64,000 bases of DNA from Bacillota bacterium (GTDB lineage: Bacteria; Bacillota; Clostridia; Oscillospirales; Acutalibacteraceae). The stretch lies in the NCBI GenBank assembly GCA_023458755.1, contig JAEWYE010000064.1, positions 1 through 64,000 of the forward strand, in the 5' to 3' direction. Both the position numbers and the translations under genes were made by a program. Positions 34,704-42,494 of this stretch are shown here, piece after piece (position 1 is the stretch's first letter; every line of letters starts with the position of its first letter). Under the pieces are notes generated by a model. The model searched no databases and was not told where the DNA came from. It saw only the letters and a program-made list of their open reading frames with translations.

Positions 34704-36038
34704 TTAATTGTTCCTGAGCCCCTTTGGGTAATGGTTTTTCAAGCGCCCTGATGAGCATTTCCCAAAACCGACCATAATCCGGTTTGCAGCCACACCGGTG
34801 TATCCCTGCAAATTTTCTTCAACTTCCAGTTCTTCGCCGCGCAGGAATTGTGCCATTTGAACGGAATCCTCTGTAAAATTGATAACAGAATTCAGCTCAT
34901 CCGGTTTTGCTGCCATGAAAAGTGCGTGTGCGGGCTCAATACGATTCGTTTTTACTTCACCCAACAGCACTCCGGCGCGAATCACACCTAAACCGTTAAG
35001 CTGCGGTATTCCTTGCGGCAACAGCAAAAGATTGCTGCCAATCTGTTCAATTTCACTTTGCAGAGAATTGCGGAATAATTCCCGGTAAACAGACTTCGCC
35101 TGCTTAGCGGCAGAAGTCTGTTTGGCGACATATAGAACGGTACGGCAGGAGTTTTGTGAAAGGCGCCGCATACGCGCAACAAAATGCCCTTCTCCCCCAT
35201 CCATGGGGAAAATACGCCGCGCAAACAGAAGGTCAAAAGCCGGCCGGCCGAACGAAACATTTGGACTTTCCAATATGAAATCTTTATGTCCCTCTAAGAA
35301 TTTGCAGACAACACCTTCATTTTCTTCCGTTGAGAACGTACAGGTAGAATAGACCAATATTCCGTTTTCTTTTACCGCGTCGGCTGCGGAATTTAAGATA
35401 GCAAGCTGTCGATCCGCGCACGCCTTTACATGCTCAACGCTCCAGTCGGAAACCGCCTGCGCGTCGCGGCGGAACATTCCTTCTCCGGAACAGGGCGCGT
35501 CTACCAAAACTTTATCAAAAAAGCCGCTTAGCCGTTCACATAGAATATCCGGGCGGCAGGAAGAAACCACCGCATTTTTTACTCCTGTTCGTTCTATATT
35601 CGACAGTAAAATCATTGCGCGGCTGCGGACAACCTCATTTGACCACAATAGACCATTTCCGTTCAGCAGAGCCGCAATTTGTGTGGACTTTCCACCCGGT
35701 GCCGCACATAAATCTAAAACCTTATCGCCCGGTTCCGGAGCGAGGATTGTTACAGCGGAAGCGGCAGAAGGTTCCTGTGAATAAAAGGCTCCCGCATGGT
35801 GCATGGCCAAGGTGCCGACTTTATCGCTTTCCGGTGGTATATAGTAGGATAGCGGAGAAAACGGAGCGGGAGAAACGGGAAACGGCAAAGATTCCTTTAA
35901 TATTTCGTCGGTGCATTTAATTGGATTCAGTCGAGCACCCCGAAAATGCGGTTGGTTATAACAAGAAAGAAATTCTTCCGCTTCTTCCTTCAGCATCGCT
36001 TTCATTCGGATAATAAAATCATTTGGTAATGTAATCAA
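34704..36038 (-). CDS. RsmF/RsmB-type RNA (cytosine-C5) methyltransferase
   Basis: A 444-residue NOL1/NOP2/sun-family methyltransferase. SAM binding is shown by LDLCAAPGGKSTQIAALL near residue 110, the catalytic region by VDAPCSGEGMFRRD, and the release cysteine by VYSTCTFSTEENE. The C-terminal 150 residues match the RsmF PUA-like domain of Firmicutes. It acts on cytosines of 16S rRNA or tRNA; the exact site is not evident. The gene is divergent from the small plus-strand gene at 36112. Confidence 0.92.
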   Translation of the reverse strand: MITLPNDFIIRMKAMLKEEAEEFLSCYNQPHFRGARLNPIKCTDEILKESLPFPVSPAPFSPLSYYIPPESDKVGTLAMHHAGAFYSQEPSAASAVTILAPEPGDKVLDLCAAPGGKSTQIAALLNGNGLLWSNEVVRSRAMILLSNIERTGVKNAVVSSCRPDILCERLSGFFDKVLVDAPCSGEGMFRRDAQAVSDWSVEHVKACADRQLAILNSAADAVKENGILVYSTCTFSTEENEGVVCKFLEGHKDFILESPNVSFGRPAFDLLFARRIFPMDGGEGHFVARMRRLSQNSCRTVLYVAKQTSAAKQAKSVYRELFRNSLQSEIEQIGSNLLLLPQGIPQLNGLGVIRAGVLLGEVKTNRIEPAHALFMAAKPDELNSVINFTEDSVQMAQFLRGEELEVEENLQGYTGVAANRIMVGFGKCSSGRLKNHYPKGLRNN

Positions 36039-36111
36039 GCACGGTCAACTCCGAATTTTTGTATATTTTCCAGATATGTACAGATAATAAGCCATAAAGG
36101 AGGTGAATAAA

Positions 36112-36288
36112 TTGGATCAAAACAGTAAGAACAATTCTAACAGCACAAGCAAAGTGCAGGGAAACAGTACAAGCAAAACAGGCGGTAACCAGTATAGTCA
36201 AAAGAAAAACAATAACGGCAGTGCACAGAGTGTCAAAACAAGCGACTATTCCGATAGTGTAAGTGGTAAGCAAAGCGGAAAAAGTTAA
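36112..36288 (+). CDS. Small Asn/Ser/Lys/Gln-rich protein of unknown function
   Basis: A 58-residue protein that I do not recognise. The TTG start at 36112 has a near-perfect AAAGGAGGTG eight bases upstream; the GTG at 36103 overlaps that site and is unlikely. The protein is low in complexity: Asn, Ser, Lys, Gln, Thr and Gly dominate (NSKNNSNSTSKVQGNSTSK), with no hydrophobic stretch, so it is soluble and probably disordered. Composition is reminiscent of gamma-type and other minor small acid-soluble spore proteins, but no family motif is present. A 17-bp-stem terminator follows 35 bases after the stop, which supports a real gene. Confidence 0.7.
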   Translation: MDQNSKNNSNSTSKVQGNSTSKTGGNQYSQKKNNNGSAQSVKTSDYSDSVSGKQSGKS

Positions 36289-36322
36289 TTTTTGCGAGAC
36301 AACGAGACATCAAAAATTTTTG

Positions 36323-36363
36323 AAACAGGCGGTTTTGTAGTAATACAAAGCCGCCTGTTTTTA
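36323..36363. terminator. Bidirectional terminator between the small gene and yitT
   Basis: A 17-pair stem (AAACAGGCGGTTTTGTA with TACAAAGCCGCCTGTTT, one G-U pair) with loop GTAA. TTTT follows on the plus strand and an A-run precedes it, so it serves the small plus-strand gene and the convergent yitT. Confidence 0.9.
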
Positions 36364-36372
36364 AATGCCGTC

Positions 36373-37311
36373 TCAGTTGTTATGCTTTCTATGTTTTTTT
36401 GCCCGTGTCATGATTTCCGCTAACGTCTTATCCTCCGGCTTTATTTCATGGAAACCCTCACCCGTAATTTCGCCGGCATCGCCAACAATAACAAAAGCGT
36501 TTTCGTCAATTGCACGGACAATATCATTAACCTTGTGAACCTCATAGCGCCGCACCGCGCAAAGCAGTACTTCACTTTCACGCCCGCTGTAAGCACCTTT
36601 TGATTTCAATATGGTAACTCCGCGGTCTAAATCCTTTAATATGATCTGCGCAATTTGCTGACTGCACTCCGATATAATAAACAGCATTTTTCCAGTACCA
36701 ATATTAACGCCGTAGAGAATGGTGTCAATCAATTTTGTTGATACAAAAATCGCTATCAAAGCATACAAGGCACTTTCAATTCGCTTATAAACAAGAGCAG
36801 AAGCGGCAACAATCAGCACATCGACGCAAAGCATCAGCTTCCCTATGGAAATATGACGGAAGTGTCTGCCCAGCAGCCGTGCAATTAAATCCGTACCGCC
36901 GGTGGTACCTCCCCGCATAAAAACAAGTGAAAGACCGATTCCCTCTAATACCCCGCCAAAAATCGCCGCAAGCATTTCATCACCCTTATACGCGGGAAGA
37001 AACAATTGCAGAATATCAATTGCGGCGGAGCAAAAAACAGTTGCAAGAATTGTTTTTGCGACCAGTTTATACCCTATCTCGACAATCGCCCAAACAAAAA
37101 TAGGGAGATTAATCACAAAGATCATAGTACCGATGGGTGTACCCCATAAATAGTTCAGCATTGTTGAAAGACCGGTAATACCTCCGGGGGCAATGTGATT
37201 AGGCGCCGTAAAAATGTTAACCGAAACAGCCTCAATTAAGCTGCCGGCAATAAAAAAAATGACATCAAGAAACAGCTCCATCGGTTTGCTCTTTTTGTTT
37301 ATGAATGTCAA
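36373..37311 (-). CDS. YitT family membrane protein (DUF2179)
   Basis: A 312-residue protein with five to six membrane helices in residues 10-200 and a C-terminal cytoplasmic DUF2179 domain (about 222-290, DRGVTILKSKGAYSGRESEVLLCAVRR given in part). Members are widespread in Firmicutes, often several per genome; function is unproven. The start is TTG at 37311 behind GGAAGGTG. MELFLDVIFF, ten residues later, is a possible alternative but has no better site. Convergent with the small gene at 36112. Confidence 0.9.
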   Translation of the reverse strand: MTFINKKSKPMELFLDVIFFIAGSLIEAVSVNIFTAPNHIAPGGITGLSTMLNYLWGTPIGTMIFVINLPIFVWAIVEIGYKLVAKTILATVFCSAAIDILQLFLPAYKGDEMLAAIFGGVLEGIGLSLVFMRGGTTGGTDLIARLLGRHFRHISIGKLMLCVDVLIVAASALVYKRIESALYALIAIFVSTKLIDTILYGVNIGTGKMLFIISECSQQIAQIILKDLDRGVTILKSKGAYSGRESEVLLCAVRRYEVHKVNDIVRAIDENAFVIVGDAGEITGEGFHEIKPEDKTLAEIMTRAKKHRKHNN

Positions 37312-37362
37312 TTTTACACCTTCCTATTACAAAAAATGCAAGAACAAAATTAAAGTTTTATA

Positions 37363-37755
37363 TTATTCTTCGCACAAAATCGAAAAGAATTCACGCAGGC
37401 GCGCGATGTTTCCTTTTAAGTACAAATATCCAAACAAAGCTTCAAAGGCAGTTGCAGCGTGATAATCCGCCGGAGATGCGTTTTTGGGCGTATGCGTGGT
37501 GTGAGCGTTTCGGCCGCGCATATAAACATCTTGTTCTTCCTGTGTGAGAATCGGCATAATTTTTGCTGCGGCGATTGCCTGCGCGCCGCAGCAAACCTGT
37601 GCAACCGTTTTTTTATGCAAATTATTGACGGAGCAGTTTGCCTGACAAACCAGTCGTTCGCGCACAAAAAGCTCGAACACACCGTCACCGATAAACGCGA
37701 GCGTAAGCGGACTTAAAAGCTTTGGGTCACAGTCTGCGTCTAAAAAACGTTCCAG
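37363..37755 (-). CDS. mrnC: Mini-ribonuclease III (23S rRNA maturation)
   Basis: A 130-residue RNase III-domain protein without a dsRNA-binding domain that trims the 23S rRNA ends. Family motifs LTLAFIGDGVFELFVRERLV (20 residues), YMRGRNAH and TAFEALFGYLYL are present, with catalytic Asp and Glu. The conserved N-terminal region extends upstream of every ATG, GTG and TTG in frame. The best start is CTG at 37755, seven bases after GGAGG. An ATG-initiated version beginning at FELFVRERL would lose the catalytic motif. It lies 12 bases after obgE. Confidence 0.85.
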   Translation of the reverse strand: MERFLDADCDPKLLSPLTLAFIGDGVFELFVRERLVCQANCSVNNLHKKTVAQVCCGAQAIAAAKIMPILTQEEQDVYMRGRNAHTTHTPKNASPADYHAATAFEALFGYLYLKGNIARLREFFSILCEE

Positions 37756-37767
37756 ACCAATTCCTCC

Positions 37768-39039
37768 TTATTCCACGAAGTCGAATTCAATTTCGTAAAT
37801 ACTGACGGTGTCACCTTCCTGTGCACCGGCCTCACGCAGCGCATCAATAACTCCGGAGCTGATAAGCACACGTTCAAAATATTGAAGCGATTCATAATCG
37901 TCAAAATTAACGGAATTGATAACCTGTAAAAGCCATTCGCCCTCAACAACAAATATACCGTTCTCATTTGTAACTTTTACCGCGTTTTTACCGATCTCCT
38001 CCAACGGTTTCATCGGTACCGGCTCCGCTTCGTATTGTTTGACCGGAGGCAGCTTATTTAACAGTTCCGCAATACGATTGAGCAGAGGATCAACATCATA
38101 GCGAATAGCAGCCATAATCGGAAAGAATTCGTAACCCTTTTCTTCCACGTAATTTTTGAATTCTTCGATTTGTTCCGGTGTAGCAAGATCGCATTTATTG
38201 CCTGCTACCAGCATGGGACGGGCTGCCAAATCAGGATTGAAATTTTTCAGCTCACCGTTGATAATCTCGAAATCTTCTTTCGGATTGCGGCCTTCGCTGC
38301 CGGAAACATCCACAATATGAACCAAAAGCCTGCAGCGCTCTACGTGCCGCAAAAACTGGTGTCCCAGACCGACGCCTTCTCCCGCACCTTCAATGAGACC
38401 GGGTATATCCGCAATGACAAACGAATTGCCCTCGCCCATGTTTACCACACCGAGAACGGGGGTCAGGGTTGTAAAATGGTAATTTGCAATCGTTGGCTTT
38501 GCATCGCTGACGACAGACACAAGAGACGATTTGCCCACATTCGGAAAACCTACCAGTCCAACATCCGCCAGCAGCTTCAACTCAAGCTGAACATCCATGC
38601 TTTCGCCGGGTGTACCTGATTTTGCAAAACGCGGCGTTTGCCTGGTTGGTGTTGCAAAATGTGTATTTCCCCAACCACCTCTGCCGCCTTTTGCAATTAT
38701 CTGCGGCTCATCCGTAGATAAATCTGCCAGTATTCTGCCAGTTTCCGCATCTTTCACTAAAGTGCCGCGTGGAACAAGAATGATTAAATTTTGCGCATTC
38801 TTGCCTGAGCTGCGCTTTCCTAAACCATCCTGCCCATTTTGAGCAACGTACTTGCGCTTATAACGAAAGTCAGCAAGTGTTGACAAATTGTCATCCACCT
38901 GAAACACAATGTCGCCACCGCGTCCGCCGTCACCGCCGTCCGGGCCGCCGGACGCAACAAATTTTTCGCGGTGGAACGAAACCTTGCCGTTACCACCGTC
39001 ACCGGCTTTTAATTTAATTTTTGCAATATCAATAAACAT
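37768..39039 (-). CDS. obgE: GTPase Obg (ribosome assembly)
   Basis: A 423-residue GTPase required for 50S maturation and, in Bacillus, sporulation and the general stress response. Residues 1-158 form the glycine-rich Obg fold (KAGDGGNGKVSFHREKFV). The G domain has GFPNVGKSSLVS, the switch II DIPGLIEGA and GNKCDLA. The C-terminal OCT domain (about 345-423) is typical of Firmicutes. It lies downstream of rplU-prp-rpmA in the usual order, with a terminator between rpmA and obgE, and is followed by mrnC. Confidence 0.97.
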   Translation of the reverse strand: MFIDIAKIKLKAGDGGNGKVSFHREKFVASGGPDGGDGGRGGDIVFQVDDNLSTLADFRYKRKYVAQNGQDGLGKRSSGKNAQNLIILVPRGTLVKDAETGRILADLSTDEPQIIAKGGRGGWGNTHFATPTRQTPRFAKSGTPGESMDVQLELKLLADVGLVGFPNVGKSSLVSVVSDAKPTIANYHFTTLTPVLGVVNMGEGNSFVIADIPGLIEGAGEGVGLGHQFLRHVERCRLLVHIVDVSGSEGRNPKEDFEIINGELKNFNPDLAARPMLVAGNKCDLATPEQIEEFKNYVEEKGYEFFPIMAAIRYDVDPLLNRIAELLNKLPPVKQYEAEPVPMKPLEEIGKNAVKVTNENGIFVVEGEWLLQVINSVNFDDYESLQYFERVLISSGVIDALREAGAQEGDTVSIYEIEFDFVE

Positions 39040-39062
39040 AGGATCCGCCTTTCAAATATGCC

Positions 39063-39097
39063 AAAAAATCCCGGGCACATTGCTGACCCGGGATTTT
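39063..39097 (-). terminator. Terminator between rpmA and obgE
   Basis: On the minus strand AAAATCCCGGG and CCCGGGATTTT arms flank an 11-base loop and are followed by a T-run (TTTTTTGG). Confidence 0.88.
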
Positions 39098-39122
39098 GAT
39101 TCACCTGTATAACGGGTAAAGC

Positions 39123-39407
39123 TTATTGTTCTACGGCGTAAACACTGACTTTCTTACGGTCACGGCCAAGACGCTCAAATTTGACGTTGCCATCAATGAG
39201 TGAGAAAAGTGAATCATCGGAACCGATGCCTACATTTTCACCCGGATGAATATGTGTTCCACGCTGCTTAACAAGAATGTTGCCTGCAAGAACGAATTGA
39301 CCGTCTGCACGCTTTACACCAAGACGCTTAGATTCAGAATCACGGCCGTTCTTGGTAGAACCCATTCCTTTTTTATGAGCAAATAACTGAATATTTATCT
39401 TTAACAT
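39123..39407 (-). CDS. rpmA: 50S ribosomal protein L27 with cleavable N-terminal leader
   Basis: A 94-residue ribosomal protein near the peptidyl transferase centre. The N-terminus MLKINIQLFAHKKG carries the Firmicutes leader that ends in LF, cut by Prp so that mature L27 begins AHKKG. Body motifs include GSTKNGRDSESKRLGVKRADG (given in part) and GTHIHPGENVG. GGAGGTG overlaps the prp stop just upstream of the ATG, so it is translationally linked to prp. Confidence 0.97.
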   Translation of the reverse strand: MLKINIQLFAHKKGMGSTKNGRDSESKRLGVKRADGQFVLAGNILVKQRGTHIHPGENVGIGSDDSLFSLIDGNVKFERLGRDRKKVSVYAVEQ

Positions 39408-39410
39408 TAC

Positions 39411-39731
39411 TTACACCTCCATATAACTTACATTAATATTTTGAGGATACTGTTCTTCAAGTCCAATCATATGAAGCTTGAAACCCGCCAGCACAGCGCG
39501 GCAGCTGATTGCGTCTTTTTTAGAAACACGGACAAACATCTCGCCGTCACTTGCCTCAACATCTGCATCGGCTTTCAGGACATCGGTAATGGTATTGGCA
39601 GTCATATATGCCGCAGAAGAAACTGCCGCGCAAATAATATCGTTGCCCTCATTGCCTTGCCCAGAATGTCCGCTTATGTTAAATCCAAGCAGTTCACCGG
39701 AAGCGGTAGTTAAAAAGTTTGCACAAATCAT
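39411..39731 (-). CDS. prp: Ribosomal-processing cysteine protease Prp
   Basis: A 106-residue protease that removes the L27 leader, essential in staphylococci. The catalytic His is in ISGHSGQGNEGNDIICAAVSSAA (given in part) and the catalytic Cys 12 residues later in IICAAVS. It lies between rplU and rpmA, as in all Firmicutes with the L27 leader. It starts five bases after the rplU stop, with little of its own ribosome binding site, so translation is probably coupled. Confidence 0.95.
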   Translation of the reverse strand: MICANFLTTASGELLGFNISGHSGQGNEGNDIICAAVSSAAYMTANTITDVLKADADVEASDGEMFVRVSKKDAISCRAVLAGFKLHMIGLEEQYPQNINVSYMEV

Positions 39732-39736
39732 AATGT

Positions 39737-40045
39737 TTATGCGTTAACTGCCTCAATTTGAACCTTTGTAAATGGCTGTCTGTGACCGATTTTGCGCTTT
39801 TCACATTTCTTTGACTTATAAGTCAAAACTGTGATCTTCTTACCTTTACCGTTTTTCAGAACTTTACCGGTAACGGAAGCTCCCTCGACATAAGGATTGC
39901 CAATTTTCAGGCCATCTTCGCCACCAACCGCAATTACTTGAAAATTAACGGTTGCATTTTCTTCTGCGCCAAGCTTTTCTACATATATGACATCGCCATA
40001 CTGTACTTTATACTGCTTGCCGCCGGTTTCTATCACTGCATACAT
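39737..40045 (-). CDS. rplU: 50S ribosomal protein L21
   Basis: A 102-residue ribosomal protein recognised by MYAVIETGGKQYKVQYGDVIYVEKL and the C-terminal KKCEKRKIGHRQPFTKVQI (both given as short runs in the family). The start at MYAVIETGG is set by family alignment; an open frame runs 19 codons further upstream from a GTG but lies in the leader RNA. First gene of the rplU-prp-rpmA operon. Confidence 0.96.
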   Translation of the reverse strand: MYAVIETGGKQYKVQYGDVIYVEKLGAEENATVNFQVIAVGGEDGLKIGNPYVEGASVTGKVLKNGKGKKITVLTYKSKKCEKRKIGHRQPFTKVQIEAVNA

Positions 40046-40130
40046 GAATAGAATACCCTGCCTTTTCTTCAATCTCGCTACTACCGGGTGGGTTTTGTCC
40101 ACTTAGAACCCGTAATATGCGGCTTAACAA
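40046..40130 (-). ncRNA. Possible L21 leader RNA
   Basis: The rplU 5' region is about 90 bases long and contains CGGGTT and AACCCACCCG segments able to pair around TCTAAGTGGACA. Many Firmicutes have a structured leader in front of rplU that responds to ribosomal protein level. This assignment is by position and simple pairing only. Confidence 0.3.
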
Positions 40131-40135
40131 TATTA

Positions 40136-41191
40136 TCATATACCGTCAAATTTGTCAACACCATTGGGATCGGATTTTTCGTCTTTTAATATTTTTTCAA
40201 ACTTAGGCCAGATGCCGATCTTGTCACCATCTAAATGATAATAATTCTGACACATATCATAGCCGGGGATGGTGTTTCCCTCAATCAAAATAGGGCCTGC
40301 TTCACAAATTGCAACATCCCATCCGACATACCGTATTTCAGGGACTTTCAGGGCAGCTTTTTTAACCAACTCAATTGCTTCGGCAAAGTATGGAATTTCG
40401 AATCCAACCAATCTTGTATTTGTTACCGGATGATTTTCATAATACAACCCGGTTTTATCGCAAAAACCGGGTTTATAAATAATTCCGCTTTTATTCACTG
40501 GGCAATACAGTCCGCCGCTCGAAATATTATCTACGTGTTTTGACCCGTTACCGATTCGTATCAAACTGTACACCACATGCGGCAAGCCGCCTGATACCAA
40601 AGTGACGATGCGGATGGTGTTTACACTGGAAGCATAAAGTGTGTTCATTTTACTGTGCTGGCGAATGCATTCTTCCACCACAAACTGTTTGTGTGACACC
40701 AGTGTGTCATATAGTTCCTGAACACTTTTAAAACTCGAAACCTTCACGCAGTCCGCGCCTACTCCGCCAAATCCGTCTGCTTCTTTAACAAATATATATT
40801 CTTTATTTTTCACAAAATCTTCAAAATCAGTAAAACTTGCTCTTCGTAAATCCAGCCATAAGCGGCCAATAGAATCATGAAAACACTTATTAAACTCGAT
40901 TTTATCATTAAAAATATAATCATACTTTTTGTTGTTTGATTTGCGTACAAGCTCTAAACTGTCCTGCATGGTCATGAATGTTTTGCGTTTTTTACCGTGA
41001 ATGTAAGCAAAACCAAACACATGGTATTCCAAATAACCGATTCCGTAGCGTATAACGCACCAAAGCATATCAACTACGATAAACAGCCTTGGCTTGTTTG
41101 CGTTTTTGTGAATTTCACAAACATACATCCACATTCGTTTAAAGCTCATAGATTCCAATCGTGAGAAGAACAATTTTAAACGCTCACACAT
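40136..41191 (-). CDS. Sugar-transfer-associated ATP-grasp protein
   Basis: A 351-residue protein matching the ATP-grasp family often linked to polysaccharide loci (ATPgrasp_ST type). The ATP-grasp parts visible are YIFVKEADGFGGVGADCVKV (20 residues; lysine plus glycine-rich loop), a central segment FVVEECIRQHSKMN and the metal-binding end PILIEGNTIPGYDM. Residues 40-90 are rich in aromatic residues and may touch the membrane. ATG 41191 is chosen with a distant GAGGG; a GTG 11 codons upstream has no ribosome site. No capsule or teichoic-acid genes are adjacent, so its substrate is unknown. Base composition is lower in GC than its neighbours, which suggests transfer. Confidence 0.75.
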   Translation of the reverse strand: MCERLKLFFSRLESMSFKRMWMYVCEIHKNANKPRLFIVVDMLWCVIRYGIGYLEYHVFGFAYIHGKKRKTFMTMQDSLELVRKSNNKKYDYIFNDKIEFNKCFHDSIGRLWLDLRRASFTDFEDFVKNKEYIFVKEADGFGGVGADCVKVSSFKSVQELYDTLVSHKQFVVEECIRQHSKMNTLYASSVNTIRIVTLVSGGLPHVVYSLIRIGNGSKHVDNISSGGLYCPVNKSGIIYKPGFCDKTGLYYENHPVTNTRLVGFEIPYFAEAIELVKKAALKVPEIRYVGWDVAICEAGPILIEGNTIPGYDMCQNYYHLDGDKIGIWPKFEKILKDEKSDPNGVDKFDGI

Positions 41192-41349
41192 ACTATTACT
41201 ATCATCCCTCAAAAATATTCTCACAATTTTGAAATCAATCGCAAGAGTTGGATTTAACGAATTATTTCATTGGTAATATTTACAATAATAACATAGCAGC
41301 ACTTATATTTCAACTGGTTAACAAAAATTTAATATACGGTTACAGAATT

Positions 41350-42237
41350 TTAATTTTCTCTTTTTGCAAGAGATTTTGCCAAATCAGATAGAAATTCGGT
41401 ACCGGTACCGAATATCGGCAATGCCTCAAGGGCGGAGCACGTTAATTCGCCAACAAGTGATTTTGCCTTGTCTATTCCAAGAAGAGACACATAGGTGCAC
41501 TTGTCATTGACTGTATCGCTGCCAACTTTTTTCCCAAGGGTTTGCGTATCGCCTTCAACATCCAGAATATCATCCTGAATCTGAAATGCAAGTCCGATTG
41601 CCCGTGCGTATTTCTGAGCCGCATGCAGTTTTTGCTCATCCGCGTCACCTAAAATGCACCCCATAGTGACCGCCGCAACAATTAACGCACCCGTCTTGCA
41701 GTCATCCATTTTCTTCAAGGTTTCAAGTGGGATGGTTCTGCCTTCCGACAGTAAGTCAATCACCTGCCCGCCAACCATACCATGTGCGCCAGCCGCCCGC
41801 GCTAATGCTCCGGCTGCCGCTGCGGCACGCTGTGCCCCCGCCGCCGCAATCGCGTCGCTTGAAAGTATGGTTTCGAACGCAAGCGTTAGCAGGGCATCCC
41901 CCGCAAGCAGAGCCATATCTTCACCGAACACCTTATGATTAGACGCACGCCCGCGGCGCATATCGTCATTGTCCATGCAGGGCAGATCATCATGTATAAG
42001 GGAATAGGTATGCACCATTTCAATTGCGCAGGCAAACGGCAATGCGGTTCTTGTTTCGCCGCCGCAAAGCCGACAGAATTCAAGAACTAAAATAGGACGA
42101 ATACGCTTGCCGCCGCTTAATAAACTGTAGCGCATGGAAGCCAGCAAATCCGCCTGCAATTGCCCATCATCCGCTAAGTATTTCCCCAACTGATTTTCAA
42201 TCAGCAAAATATCTTCTTTTTGATGAAAATTAACCAC
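41350..42237 (-). CDS. ispA: Farnesyl diphosphate synthase (polyprenyl synthetase family)
   Basis: A 295-residue prenyltransferase that condenses isopentenyl and dimethylallyl or geranyl diphosphate. The first aspartate-rich motif is DDLPCMDNDDMRRG and the second QIQDDILDVEGD; GKRIRP precedes them. The short C-terminus and location after xseB are typical of IspA in Firmicutes, where a dxs gene often follows; none is seen here. A run of alanines (residues 131-148) makes the middle unusually low in complexity. Confidence 0.95.
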   Translation of the reverse strand: MVNFHQKEDILLIENQLGKYLADDGQLQADLLASMRYSLLSGGKRIRPILVLEFCRLCGGETRTALPFACAIEMVHTYSLIHDDLPCMDNDDMRRGRASNHKVFGEDMALLAGDALLTLAFETILSSDAIAAAGAQRAAAAAGALARAAGAHGMVGGQVIDLLSEGRTIPLETLKKMDDCKTGALIVAAVTMGCILGDADEQKLHAAQKYARAIGLAFQIQDDILDVEGDTQTLGKKVGSDTVNDKCTYVSLLGIDKAKSLVGELTCSALEALPIFGTGTEFLSDLAKSLAKREN

Positions 42238-42266
42238 AATTTAACGATCCTTTCCTGTTTGAAAAC

Positions 42267-42494
42267 TTATTCTTCCGCTTTCTCATCATCGGAGGAAATC
42301 TGTTTGATTTTTTGCTCTGCTGTCTGGAGCTTTTCGTAGCAGAAGGCGGCCAACGCAGTTCCTTCTTCAAACAGTTTTAAGGAATTATCCAGTGATTCGT
42401 TTCCGCTTTCAAGTTTGGCAACAACCTCTGCCAGTTTACCGATCGCGGTTTCAAACGTCATATTTTTATTCAAACTGACCACCCTTTTTATCAT
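42267..42494 (-). CDS. xseB: Exodeoxyribonuclease VII small subunit
   Basis: A 75-residue helical protein that coats XseA. The core FETAIGKLAEVVAKLESGNESLDNSLKLFEEG (given in part) is the family signature. It overlaps the xseA 3' end by 29 bases, so the two are translationally coupled, and ispA follows 29 bases later. The listed start is TTG-like/upstream; MTFETAIGKL (about 42459) may be the true start. Confidence 0.93.
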   Translation of the reverse strand: MIKRVVSLNKNMTFETAIGKLAEVVAKLESGNESLDNSLKLFEEGTALAAFCYEKLQTAEQKIKQISSDDEKAEE

